This document shows positions 1 to 7,364 of a stretch of 24,477 bases of DNA, piece by piece. This stretch comes from a virus. The notes under the pieces are model-generated. The model saw nothing but the letters and a program-made list of their open reading frames with translations, did no database searches and had not been told where the DNA came from. The stretch's first letter is position 1. The number at the start of each line of letters is the position of its first letter. The stretch spans positions 1 through 24,477 of the IMG/VR virus record IMGVR_UViG_3300024264_000168; one strand, written 5' to 3'. Both the position numbers and the translations under genes were made by a program.

Positions 1-230
1 CGATTAATATCTATGGTGACTTTAAACTCTCTGTTGGTATGGTAATCACTTGTAATATTATGAAGAGTGTAGAGAATGCAGATAATAAGCGTGGTAAAGA
101 TAAGTACCTATCAGGGAAGTATCTTGTTACATCTATTGATCACAGATTTGAAGATGAATATATCATGCAGGTACTATTAAAGAAAGACTCCTATATAGAG
201 TCATTAGATACAATAGACAAGATTGGATAA
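1..230 (+). CDS. Baseplate hub protein, gp27/gpD-like, C-terminal fragment
   Basis: The reading frame is open from base 3 at the window edge to a TAA ending at 230, so this is the last 75 residues of a longer gene; the ATG at 39 is internal, not the start. The piece reads GDFKLSVGMVITC, then a charged linker, then LSGKYLVTSIDHRF and YIMQVLLKKDSY. That pattern (a 'start/G-D' strand, then 'G-x-Y-x-V-x-x-x-x-H', then a strand ending in a K-D-S) is what the last beta domain of gp27/gpD-type hub proteins looks like. Its position directly before gp5 supports this, because gp27 and gp5 form the hub-spike complex in T4. The assignment rests on a short fragment, so a different hub component is possible. 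Confidence 0.6.
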   Translation, partial: INIYGDFKLSVGMVITCNIMKSVENADNKRGKDKYLSGKYLVTSIDHRFEDEYIMQVLLKKDSYIESLDTIDKIG

Positions 231-233
231 CTC

Positions 234-255
234 GGATTTGTTTCGAAACGTATCC
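234..255 (+). other. Imperfect stem-loop between hub gene and gp5
   Basis: GGAT and ATCC flank the perfect palindrome GTTTCGAAAC (240-249), giving two helices separated by one mismatch and one wobble pair around a tetraloop. It lies just after the hub stop codon. It is followed by A residues, not T residues, so it is not a classical intrinsic terminator on the + strand. It could mark an mRNA processing or stability site, or be chance. The rest of the 69-base gap holds a C5G3 patch at 268-275 and the gp5 ribosome binding site. Confidence 0.3.
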
Positions 256-289
256 ATTAAAAAAATTCCCCCGGGAAAAAATATGGTCT

Positions 290-294
290 GGAGG
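290..294 (+). promoter_or_regulatory. Ribosome binding site of gp5
   Basis: A strong Shine-Dalgarno sequence, GGAGG, sits 5 bases before the ATG at 300 and fixes that start. It is one of the best matches in the window. Confidence 0.75.
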
Positions 295-299
295 CCGCG

Positions 300-806
300 A
301 TGAAAAACTTAGATCAATTTATAGGGTGTCAGTTTACCTGGTTCATAGGATCCGTTGTTGATATCAATGATCCTCTCTTCTCCAATAGAGTGAAGGTGAT
401 GCCATATGGTTTCTATGATGAGGACATTGATAAATCACATCTGAACTGGTCGACTGTGATGATGCCAAATACCTCCTCTTCCTTTAAAGGGTTCGGCTCG
501 AACCATGAGCTGATGGTTGGCTCCTGGGTTGTGGGTTTTTTCCGTGATGGTCCAAGTGCGCAGGATGCCATTATACTGGGGTCGATCGCATCCACGACTG
601 ATGGGACGATTGACATCCCGGTAGAAGCGCAACTCAACCCTCCTACCAATAAGGTTCATAAAACCGAAGCCGGCCATATCATAGAGGTCGACAATACCTC
701 TGGCTCAGAACGTATCAATATAAAGCATAAGACCGGATCAAGGTTGACAATGAATGCGGACGGTACAATAGATGTCGTCGCAACCAATATAAGACTGAAT
801 GCATAA
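300..806 (+). CDS. 5: gp5-like baseplate hub / spike protein, no lysozyme domain
   Basis: This is the central spike protein of the baseplate, which sits under the gp27-type hub and leads the tail tube into the host envelope. Residues about 10-100 match the OB-fold that opens T4 gp5: a W-F-x-G start, DPLFSNRVKV (T4 has a DPL...GRVRV stretch), LNWSTVMMP, and AIILGSI, the closing strand. Residues about 117-168 (HKTEAGHIIEVDN, then ERINIKHKTGS) look like the first strands of the trimeric needle found in gp5/VgrG/gpV proteins. At 168 residues it is far shorter than T4 gp5 (575), and both the lysozyme domain and the long beta-helix are absent. GC content over 301-840 is about 45% by hand count, with 481-780 near 50%, against roughly 30-37% in most lines I sampled elsewhere. 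The start has a strong GGAGG. The stop overlaps the next ATG by one base. Confidence 0.9.
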   Translation: MKNLDQFIGCQFTWFIGSVVDINDPLFSNRVKVMPYGFYDEDIDKSHLNWSTVMMPNTSSSFKGFGSNHELMVGSWVVGFFRDGPSAQDAIILGSIASTTDGTIDIPVEAQLNPPTNKVHKTEAGHIIEVDNTSGSERINIKHKTGSRLTMNADGTIDVVATNIRLNA

Positions 807-2113
807 TGAAAACGATCGCGATACCATGTGAGGCTAGCCTCTTACCAAAGCCTGGTGACCTGGTCAATATATTTAATCAGATCACGAATCTGATCGCACA
901 GTTAGAGATGCAAGGTTTGGCCGATGAAGCCCAGAAGCTTCGTGACCTATTAGATGGTATACGATCTGGTCTCGGTAACTTTCCAGTATCTATCTCTTAT
1001 CCAGTATTTGGTACGCTCGATATACCTGAAGTAGAATGGGAGAAGAGAATCAATGCCATGATAGAAGAGTATCATCTCTTTATACAGGCAAAGTTCTTAG
1101 AGATTATATCGGCTGTGATACCAGTATCCTTTGCGATTCCGGTTCCACCATTTGGTATCAGTGTGGATATTGTAAAGCTGTTCTCTGATCCAACATATAA
1201 GAGTACGATAAAGGCGCAGTTCGCCGTGAATATAGATACCTTCTATCCAATGTTACCAGACATTTATAAATCATTTGATGGTACATATGGATTAGAATCT
1301 CCAGATATGAAAGTAGAAGCAGTCTGGGAATATGTTATGACTCAGCTAAATAAAGGTGCATTAGGAGTATTGCATGGGTTGTTTGGAAGTCTGATTAGTA
1401 AGTTTAGTACAATATGGGAAGCATTAGGTTTACCGGCTCTTCCAAGTTTAACTGAGCTGAATGTACAAGGATTAATAGAAGGTACTATACAATCAATAGA
1501 AGCCCAGATCAAATCAGCACCGGCAGATTTAAAACACGAATTAAGAAAACAAGCAATTGATTTATTAGAAGGATTACAGATCGTTGGGTTTAGTATATTA
1601 GATTTATTAGGTGGTGAACCAACTGATTTTGTAGAAAGCCTAGAAAGAAAAATGGATAGGTTTAAAAGACGTATGAAAAACTTCGGTGAAGAATGGCCTA
1701 AGTTTCTTATACAAGAGTGGATGCAGAAAGTACAGAAGTTCTTTAAGGCAATTGGTCTTGGTGCATTGATTGAATGGATTACATTTACGTTCTGTGATTT
1801 CTTAAAACTAATTGGATTACCGTCAAGTGTTACAATAGCGACTGATATAACATTAACTTCTTTGGTTGGCAGTGGAGCAACATTACCTTCCCTAGCAGCA
1901 GTGGCCACAGACATGAGTGGCGTATATGAGTTTACAACAGAAGAAAATGTAACAGAGTATAGCCCAGCAAGAAGTCTTCCAATTACAGGAAGTCCTACTG
2001 TTATATTAGACAATATTGAATTGACTGAATCACAAGATTATACATGGAATTCCACAGAATTGTCTTTAACTTCTTCACCACTATCCGACAAGAAATTGCT
2101 AATCATCGAATAA
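806..2113 (+). CDS. Unknown helical protein coupled to gp5, probable virion or hub component
   Basis: I do not recognise this 435-residue protein. Its ATG shares one base with the gp5 stop (TAATG), which suggests translational coupling and stoichiometry tied to the spike. Residues 15-60 and 220-340 look strongly helical and amphipathic. Two segments are unusually hydrophobic for a soluble protein: about 98-126 (ISAVIPVSFAIPVPPFGISV in part) and about 312-340 (ALIEWITFTFCDFLKLIGLP in part). The motif LGLP/IGLP recurs at about 207-210 and 336-339, hinting at an internal repeat. The last 45 residues switch to a beta pattern (PTVILDNIEL, then DYTW, then LTSSP and KKLLIIE) resembling small strand-rich modules at the ends of phage fibre proteins. 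It could be a spike-tip, hub or ejected protein, or an assembly factor. The first third shares the GC-richer composition of gp5, while the last two thirds use TTA and AGA codons like the rest of the window. Confidence 0.6.
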   Translation: MKTIAIPCEASLLPKPGDLVNIFNQITNLIAQLEMQGLADEAQKLRDLLDGIRSGLGNFPVSISYPVFGTLDIPEVEWEKRINAMIEEYHLFIQAKFLEIISAVIPVSFAIPVPPFGISVDIVKLFSDPTYKSTIKAQFAVNIDTFYPMLPDIYKSFDGTYGLESPDMKVEAVWEYVMTQLNKGALGVLHGLFGSLISKFSTIWEALGLPALPSLTELNVQGLIEGTIQSIEAQIKSAPADLKHELRKQAIDLLEGLQIVGFSILDLLGGEPTDFVESLERKMDRFKRRMKNFGEEWPKFLIQEWMQKVQKFFKAIGLGALIEWITFTFCDFLKLIGLPSSVTIATDITLTSLVGSGATLPSLAAVATDMSGVYEFTTEENVTEYSPARSLPITGSPTVILDNIELTESQDYTWNSTELSLTSSPLSDKKLLIIE

Positions 2114-2118
2114 AGGAG

Positions 2119-2126
2119 TATAAATA
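2119..2126 (+). promoter_or_regulatory. T4-type late promoter, gp25
   Basis: TATAAATACTAGT matches the T4 late promoter TATAAATA exactly and its extended form TATAAATACTATT at 12 of 13 bases. Using T4 spacing, transcription would begin at about 2132, the A of the gp25 ATG. The gp25 ribosome binding site AGGAG (2114-2118) lies immediately upstream of the motif, so it would serve only read-through transcripts. Confidence 0.55.
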
Positions 2127-2131
2127 CTAGT

Positions 2132-2581
2132 ATGTCTACACAAATATTATCAGATAAATCAGTTATAGGGGATGTCAGAAAGGCGTCACGGTCTGCTCGT
2201 AGCCGACAGTGGACTGACCTAGATTTAAATCTTGCGCTTCATCCAATTCGACAGGATATTATTCCTTTGAAGGATGATGTAGCAATTAAATATGCAGTAC
2301 GTAATTTGCTTCTTACTAACTTTTATGAGAAGCCATTTAACCTGGGAGTTGGTGCAAATCTAAGAGCATTACTCTTTGAACCATCAGATGAGATCACAAA
2401 ACAAACATTACGTAAGAATATTGTAAGGTGTATAAAGGCAGGAGAACAAAGAGTTGATGTGGTGTTTGTAAATATTGTAGATGAACCAGATACAAACTCT
2501 TATAGAATACTTGTAAAATTTAGAATAAAAGAATACGATACTCAAGAAGATGTAGAAATCGTATTAAGGCGTTTAAGGTAA
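2132..2581 (+). CDS. 25: Baseplate wedge protein gp25
   Basis: gp25 joins the gp6 ring to the first sheath ring and nucleates sheath assembly; TssE of type VI secretion belongs to the same family. The 149 residues (T4: 132) show the family pattern: W-T-D-L-D-L at 27-32, a helix with YAVRNLLLTN (54-63), then FYEKPFNLGVGANLRALLFE (64-83), in which R-P-F/K-P-F plus G and L-L-F-E are diagnostic, then a TxxxxxxNI helix, and a final hydrophobic strand pair ending in VEIVLRRL. The conserved E-P-R motif that inserts into the gp6 core reads E-Q-R here (residues 105-107). The N-terminal 26 residues are rich in Ser, Arg and Lys and extend beyond the core. AGGAG lies 13 bases before the ATG. gp6 follows after 6 bases. 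Confidence 0.95.
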   Translation: MSTQILSDKSVIGDVRKASRSARSRQWTDLDLNLALHPIRQDIIPLKDDVAIKYAVRNLLLTNFYEKPFNLGVGANLRALLFEPSDEITKQTLRKNIVRCIKAGEQRVDVVFVNIVDEPDTNSYRILVKFRIKEYDTQEDVEIVLRRLR

Positions 2582-2587
2582 AATAAT

Positions 2588-4453
2588 ATGGCAACGAATT
2601 TAAATGTAACCGAACTTGATTTTGATCAAATCAAAAGTAATTTAAAAAACTATCTAAAGACTCAGACAGAGTTTAGTAGTCATGACTTCGAAGGTTCAGG
2701 TTTATCTTCGCTGCTTGATGTGTTAGCATACAATACGCATTATAATGCGATGGCTGCTCACTTTGCTTTGAATGAAGCATTCCTTGATTCGGCACAAATA
2801 CGTGGTAACATTGTATCACGTGCAAAGTTATTAGGTTACATACCCCGTTCAGTTTTAGCACCGAGAGCCATTGTCAATATTACAGTTGATGTCTCAGGAG
2901 AAAACTCGTCTAATATACCATCTACATTAACTCTTCCTCGAGGTGCTAAACTGACCACTAATGTTGATGGAAGAAATTACAGATATGTGGTACTAAACGA
3001 ACAAACTGCTTTACTATCACCTAGTTCAACATTTGTGTTTGATAATGTTACTATTGTCGAAGGTACAAGAAAGAAACTCTTATATAGAGTAGATAACGAT
3101 ATTGAAAATCAAAAGTTCCAGCTGTCAGACGACGATGCTGATACATCTACACTTAGAGTTCTTATTCAGGCAAATGAATTAAGTACTTCATACGATAACT
3201 ATACACAATTTGAATCTCTATTGAATGTTGATTCTTCTAGTCGTGTATATTATATACAAGAAAATTCAAATGAGTTTTATGAGATATACTTTGGTGATGG
3301 AGTAACTGGTAAGAAACCAATTAATAATAACATCGTAACTCTAGATTATATCTTTACAAATGCAGGCGATTCGAATGGTGCTAATGCATTTACGAAGGTA
3401 GATAATATTGGCGGTTATAGTAATATTAGTATTTCAACTTTATCAAAAGCTTCAGGCGGTGTTGAAAAAGAAACAAACGAATCGATTCGTTTTAATGCTC
3501 CACTTACTTTTACTTCTCAGAATAGAGCAGTAACATCAGATGATTATAGAGCCATCATTAAGAAAGAATTTACAAACATTAATTCCATTTCTACCTGGGG
3601 TGGTGAAGATAACGATCCACCAGATTATGGTGCTGTATATATTTCTATTAAGCCAATCGTAAATGAAATATTAACTGCGGCTGAAAAGAATGAAATCATG
3701 AATACTATTCTAAAAGGTAAGAGTGTTGTATCGATTACTCCAGTGATTGTAGATCCTAATTATACGTATTTGGAAATCGATTGCTTCTTTAAATATAATC
3801 CCAACCTAACAGACAGAAGTTCAGTAGAGTTGCAAGCTGTTGTAAGAGATACAATTTCAGATTATAACTTTAACGAACTAAATAAATTTGACGGTGTGTT
3901 TAGACATTCGCAATTATTAAAAGCAATTGATAATGCAGATCCCTCTATTCAAAACAGTAGTGTAAGACCATATATGTTTATGACTATTACACCAAACTTA
4001 AACGGCAGTCAATTAGATAATAACTTTTCTTTAAATTTTACTTCTCCATTTTACGATACTGGTTCTGCTGAGAAGCACGTTATCAGTTCAACTAAGTTTA
4101 AGTACAATAATGAAGAATTATATTTTGGTGATATACCAATTGACGGTTCTACTAATAGACAAGTGATTGCATATAAGACAGTAAATTCTCAAAATATTAC
4201 AGTGCTTAATGATTGCGGAATTGTTAATCCGTTAAAAGGAACAATCACATTAAATAAATTTACTCCTGATAGTGATTCGGATACAACTATTAGAATCACA
4301 GTTGTACCTAATTCTTTGGACCTAGCTCCTAAAAGAGATCAGTTAATTGCAATTGATCCATTAAGAGTTATTATTACTCCGAGCATAGATACAATATCAG
4401 TATCAGGTTCATCAGGAACAATTAATTATACAACGACCTCAAGGCTAAGATAA
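2588..4453 (+). CDS. 6: Baseplate wedge protein gp6 (baseplate J-like)
   Basis: gp6 forms the inner iris-like ring of the baseplate, as dimers holding gp25 and gp7. At 621 residues it is close to T4 gp6 (660). Residues 1-95 carry the typical entry helices: LDFDQIKSNLKNYLK, GSGLSSLLDVLAYNTHYNA, and the run leading to LLGYIPRSV. Residues about 228-265 hold FYEIYFGDGVTGKKP, and about 290-335 hold a GGVEKETNESIRFNAP stretch followed by NRAVTSDDYRAII, the hallmark of gp6/gpJ baseplate proteins. The C-terminal 150 residues are beta-rich. AAGG lies 9 bases before the ATG. Only one base separates its stop from the next start, so gp25, gp6 and gp7 are almost certainly co-translated from one message. 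Confidence 0.95.
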   Translation: MATNLNVTELDFDQIKSNLKNYLKTQTEFSSHDFEGSGLSSLLDVLAYNTHYNAMAAHFALNEAFLDSAQIRGNIVSRAKLLGYIPRSVLAPRAIVNITVDVSGENSSNIPSTLTLPRGAKLTTNVDGRNYRYVVLNEQTALLSPSSTFVFDNVTIVEGTRKKLLYRVDNDIENQKFQLSDDDADTSTLRVLIQANELSTSYDNYTQFESLLNVDSSSRVYYIQENSNEFYEIYFGDGVTGKKPINNNIVTLDYIFTNAGDSNGANAFTKVDNIGGYSNISISTLSKASGGVEKETNESIRFNAPLTFTSQNRAVTSDDYRAIIKKEFTNINSISTWGGEDNDPPDYGAVYISIKPIVNEILTAAEKNEIMNTILKGKSVVSITPVIVDPNYTYLEIDCFFKYNPNLTDRSSVELQAVVRDTISDYNFNELNKFDGVFRHSQLLKAIDNADPSIQNSSVRPYMFMTITPNLNGSQLDNNFSLNFTSPFYDTGSAEKHVISSTKFKYNNEELYFGDIPIDGSTNRQVIAYKTVNSQNITVLNDCGIVNPLKGTITLNKFTPDSDSDTTIRITVVPNSLDLAPKRDQLIAIDPLRVIITPSIDTISVSGSSGTINYTTTSRLR

Positions 4454-4454
4454 G

Positions 4455-7352
4455 ATGGCTGGAACTCATAAATCTAATAATACTCTTTTTAGTTCTAACA
4501 TATCCTCTCCTGGATATATAGAATCTATTGCTTCGTCGAATACAAAGACGAAAGAAACTTTAAGAACTCAAGAGCTAATACCTTCAGAGATTTTAGAAAA
4601 TTCTGGTGGTGTACAAGTATTATTAGATGCTTATTACAAATATATGAACTTACAAGAGTTTATATATCAAGAAACAGAAACATACGAAGATGTCATATTA
4701 GATAATAGAGCAGTCTTCAGAGTAAACGATCCACGAAATGAGAATGATCATTTCTTTACAGATGATGACGGAGCAAACTCTACATTAACTGTAAGAGATA
4801 GTAGCGGTAATATTACTGCTCTTAATCTAGGTGAATTAAATGTTTCTATTACTAATGGTAATAACCTTCCAGGATCTCTTGCCGATTCTACTTCAGATAT
4901 CGGTAAGACATTTACTGTAACAGGTTTTCAAAATAACGAAAATACTAAAACAGCAACTCTTATTACCCCAGTAAAATATTGGGCCGGCCCTGGTGCATCC
5001 TACGCTCTTAATACAATTGAAGAGTCAATGGATATTGATAGCACAGCTGCAGTATACTTAGAACTAATTCAAAAAGAAATTGCAGCTGTTGTTCCGCGAT
5101 CAATTCAAGTAAATAAAAGAAACCTATATAAAGCTATTGTAGACTATTATAAAATTCGTGGATCTTCAGATTCAATCCAAGTATTTTTTAGATTACTATT
5201 TGACGATGAAGTTGAAGTCGAGTATCCATGGGATGAAACTTTAATTCCTTCTTCAGGTAATTGGGATCAGCCAATAGATGTTAATTCTGTTTTATCTAGT
5301 GCCGTAAATAACAGTTCATTATTATTATTAACCGAAGAGAACCGAGAGATTAGATTATCATCAAGATTATCAGTTAATGATGTATATAGTAAGACTGATG
5401 AAATACGAGTCACTTCAGTTTTAGGTAGTTCTATTACTGTTTCCAGACCGAAGAAAATAATCTTTGATGCAAGAAATGCTAGTGTGGTTAACATATCTGC
5501 TGATACAATTAGACTATCGGCCGCTGACATTGTTAAATTTCCTATAAACACGAAATTAACTTATACAGTTCCTGAAAATGGTACTGCTATTGGTGGATTG
5601 GTGAGTGGTAACGATTACTTTGTAATATCAAATTCGCCTCCATTTATACAACTATCTTCAACAGAAGGTGGTTCCGCTATTAATTTAACATCAACTGGTT
5701 TATTGAATGAACATGAGTTAACCAGATATATTAAACTGGCTAATAACTCAAATATTACATTCCATCCTAAAGGACAATATCTTGACAAAAAAGGTTTCTT
5801 ATCTGACACAATTAAAATTCAAGATAGTTTAAGATATCAAAAGTTTTCGTATCTTATTCGTACTGGTCAAAATTTAAGTTCATGGAATTTTTTCTATGAG
5901 CGTCTAGTACATCCAGCCGGGTTTAAATACTTCGGCGAAATTCTAATACAATTATTTGGTTCACGTGATGAGCTTGGTGACGATCAGAAAATAGCTCGTG
6001 ACCTCTACCATATTGGCGGACCTAATCACAATTTACCAACCGGCGAAAGCTTTACTGGATATGGAAGAACTAATAGGTTTACATTATCTTCAATGCCAGA
6101 TTTACAACCAGGTGTTATCGGTATTGAGGATATTCCTTTACTAGTAAAACTTTTTGCTTCAAGCTTCTTACCATTTACGGCTGCTAAGATTCATTCATCT
6201 GCAAGATTGGCACTTACGGTTGATCAAAATTCTTCTAGTGGAACTTACGGTAAGATTACATCAGTTGAAATAGTTGAAGGTGGTTTTGGATATTCTACAG
6301 CTCCTACTGTTGTCGTGAATGGTGTTAATATTACAGGCCAATCAATTACACAAGCTTCTATTACAACCACATTAGACAGTCAAGGTAAAGTAATATCAGC
6401 GTCAATAACTAATGCTGGCGGAGGTTACTCATCTGCGTTTGCAAACACCGCAGCTAATCCAAATATATCTAAGCTTGCAAATTTAGTGGTCACACCTAAT
6501 ACAACTAGAACATATTCAACTCCACCAACAATAACGTTTACAGATCCTACATCTTTAGATTCAGATGGAAACTTAGCCTCTACAAACGTTACAGCAACTG
6601 CTAAATATATATTGCAGCCTACCGGGGTGGACAGAATAGAAATGAAATCAGGTGGTTCTGGTTATAATAGTGAACCTAATGTTTCAATAACTGGCGGTGG
6701 CGGAAGTGGAGCTACTGCGAGAGCTCGTATAGAAAATGGCCTAGTATCTTTTATTACAATAATAAATCCTGGAAGTGGTTATACAGAAGTTCCAACAATA
6801 TCTATTGCTGGTAACGCAACAGCTGTTGCTCAATTAGTTCCTAGTGAAGTTGCATCAACTGTTATTACAAATCCTGGATTTGGTTATATCTTTGAGCCAT
6901 TTATATATCTTGGTTCAAAAGCTAAAAACGAGAATAGAGTTAAAGAGGTTCAGCTTAAGAAACAAATAGAGCTTAATCATACTGACGTTGATCCGGAGTT
7001 TAATAAAGTTACAAATCCCGTTCAGACTAATCCTTCAGTAAGAGGAAGAACTTTATATAATGGTTCTCCTTTAAAGATAGGTGTTCTTACGTCTGGTCAA
7101 AATTGGACAATTGCGCAATCAACTCCAGCAAGTGATAAAGCAATGGGTGGTTATAATGTAAATGTTATTCCAGCTGGATATAGAACTAAAATAGAAAACA
7201 ACTACTACAATCAGAAAACAAATATATTAGAGTCTGGTATGTTGTACGATTTTAACGAAACTTTAGAAGTATTAGGCGATGTAGAATTGCAAAGTACTTC
7301 TATAAGTGATATAAATAAATATAACGTGAATTCTTTTATTCATAACAATTAA
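4455..7352 (+). CDS. 7: Probable baseplate wedge protein gp7 with added GGxGY beta modules
   Basis: The position between gp6 and gp8, and a length of 965 residues (T4 gp7: 1032), make this the gp7 equivalent, the protein clamping the wedge together. Direct resemblance is weaker than for gp6 or gp8. Residues about 45-80 (QVLLDAYYKYMNLQEFIYQE) and about 215-260 (NKRNLYKAIVDYYKIRGSSD, then FFRLLFDDEVEVEYPW) are helical and look like the conserved core of this protein in marine T4-like phages. Residues about 603-816 hold five degenerate repeats keyed on a Gly-Gly-x-Gly-Tyr turn at about 609, 655, 733, 772 and 807, several followed by a P-x-V/I-x-I/V strand (SEPNVSITGGGGSGATARAR is the clearest). 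The end (residues about 820-965) is non-repetitive and probably returns to the wedge fold. A late promoter motif for gp8 lies inside its last codons. Confidence 0.75.
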   Translation: MAGTHKSNNTLFSSNISSPGYIESIASSNTKTKETLRTQELIPSEILENSGGVQVLLDAYYKYMNLQEFIYQETETYEDVILDNRAVFRVNDPRNENDHFFTDDDGANSTLTVRDSSGNITALNLGELNVSITNGNNLPGSLADSTSDIGKTFTVTGFQNNENTKTATLITPVKYWAGPGASYALNTIEESMDIDSTAAVYLELIQKEIAAVVPRSIQVNKRNLYKAIVDYYKIRGSSDSIQVFFRLLFDDEVEVEYPWDETLIPSSGNWDQPIDVNSVLSSAVNNSSLLLLTEENREIRLSSRLSVNDVYSKTDEIRVTSVLGSSITVSRPKKIIFDARNASVVNISADTIRLSAADIVKFPINTKLTYTVPENGTAIGGLVSGNDYFVISNSPPFIQLSSTEGGSAINLTSTGLLNEHELTRYIKLANNSNITFHPKGQYLDKKGFLSDTIKIQDSLRYQKFSYLIRTGQNLSSWNFFYERLVHPAGFKYFGEILIQLFGSRDELGDDQKIARDLYHIGGPNHNLPTGESFTGYGRTNRFTLSSMPDLQPGVIGIEDIPLLVKLFASSFLPFTAAKIHSSARLALTVDQNSSSGTYGKITSVEIVEGGFGYSTAPTVVVNGVNITGQSITQASITTTLDSQGKVISASITNAGGGYSSAFANTAANPNISKLANLVVTPNTTRTYSTPPTITFTDPTSLDSDGNLASTNVTATAKYILQPTGVDRIEMKSGGSGYNSEPNVSITGGGGSGATARARIENGLVSFITIINPGSGYTEVPTISIAGNATAVAQLVPSEVASTVITNPGFGYIFEPFIYLGSKAKNENRVKEVQLKKQIELNHTDVDPEFNKVTNPVQTNPSVRGRTLYNGSPLKIGVLTSGQNWTIAQSTPASDKAMGGYNVNVIPAGYRTKIENNYYNQKTNILESGMLYDFNETLEVLGDVELQSTSISDINKYNVNSFIHNN
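6262..6912 (+). repeat. Five GGxGY beta repeats within gp7
   Basis: Degenerate protein repeats with turns GGFGY, GGGYS, GGSGY, GSGYT and GFGYI. Intervals between them are uneven (roughly 35 to 78 residues). The third is followed by GGGGSGATARA, which recurs as GGGGSDATARA in gp8. Repeats of this kind usually form strand-turn modules in phage surface proteins. Boundaries are approximate. Confidence 0.7.
7310..7317 (+). promoter_or_regulatory. T4-type late promoter, gp8
   Basis: An exact TATAAATA lies in the last codons of gp7. With T4 spacing the start of transcription is near 7323, giving a leader of about 42 bases before the gp8 ATG at 7365. The bases after the motif do not match the extended consensus well. 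Confidence 0.5.
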
Positions 7353-7364
7353 TAGGAAATAAAA

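Noticed and set aside
39-230. Separate small gene starting at the ATG at 39
   Set aside because: The frame continues upstream to the window edge without a stop, and the upstream residues continue the same beta pattern; there is no ribosome binding site before 39.
234-280. Possible transcription terminator after the hub gene
   Set aside because: The stem is imperfect and is followed by A residues, with no T-run on the + strand; the C-G-rich patch at 268-275 leaves too small a loop to be a hairpin.
1342-2013. Minus-strand frame of 223 residues
   Set aside because: It lies fully inside the unknown 435-residue gene, has no ribosome binding site or known motif, and its Leu/Ser/Ile/Asn-rich composition is what the antisense of the real gene would give.
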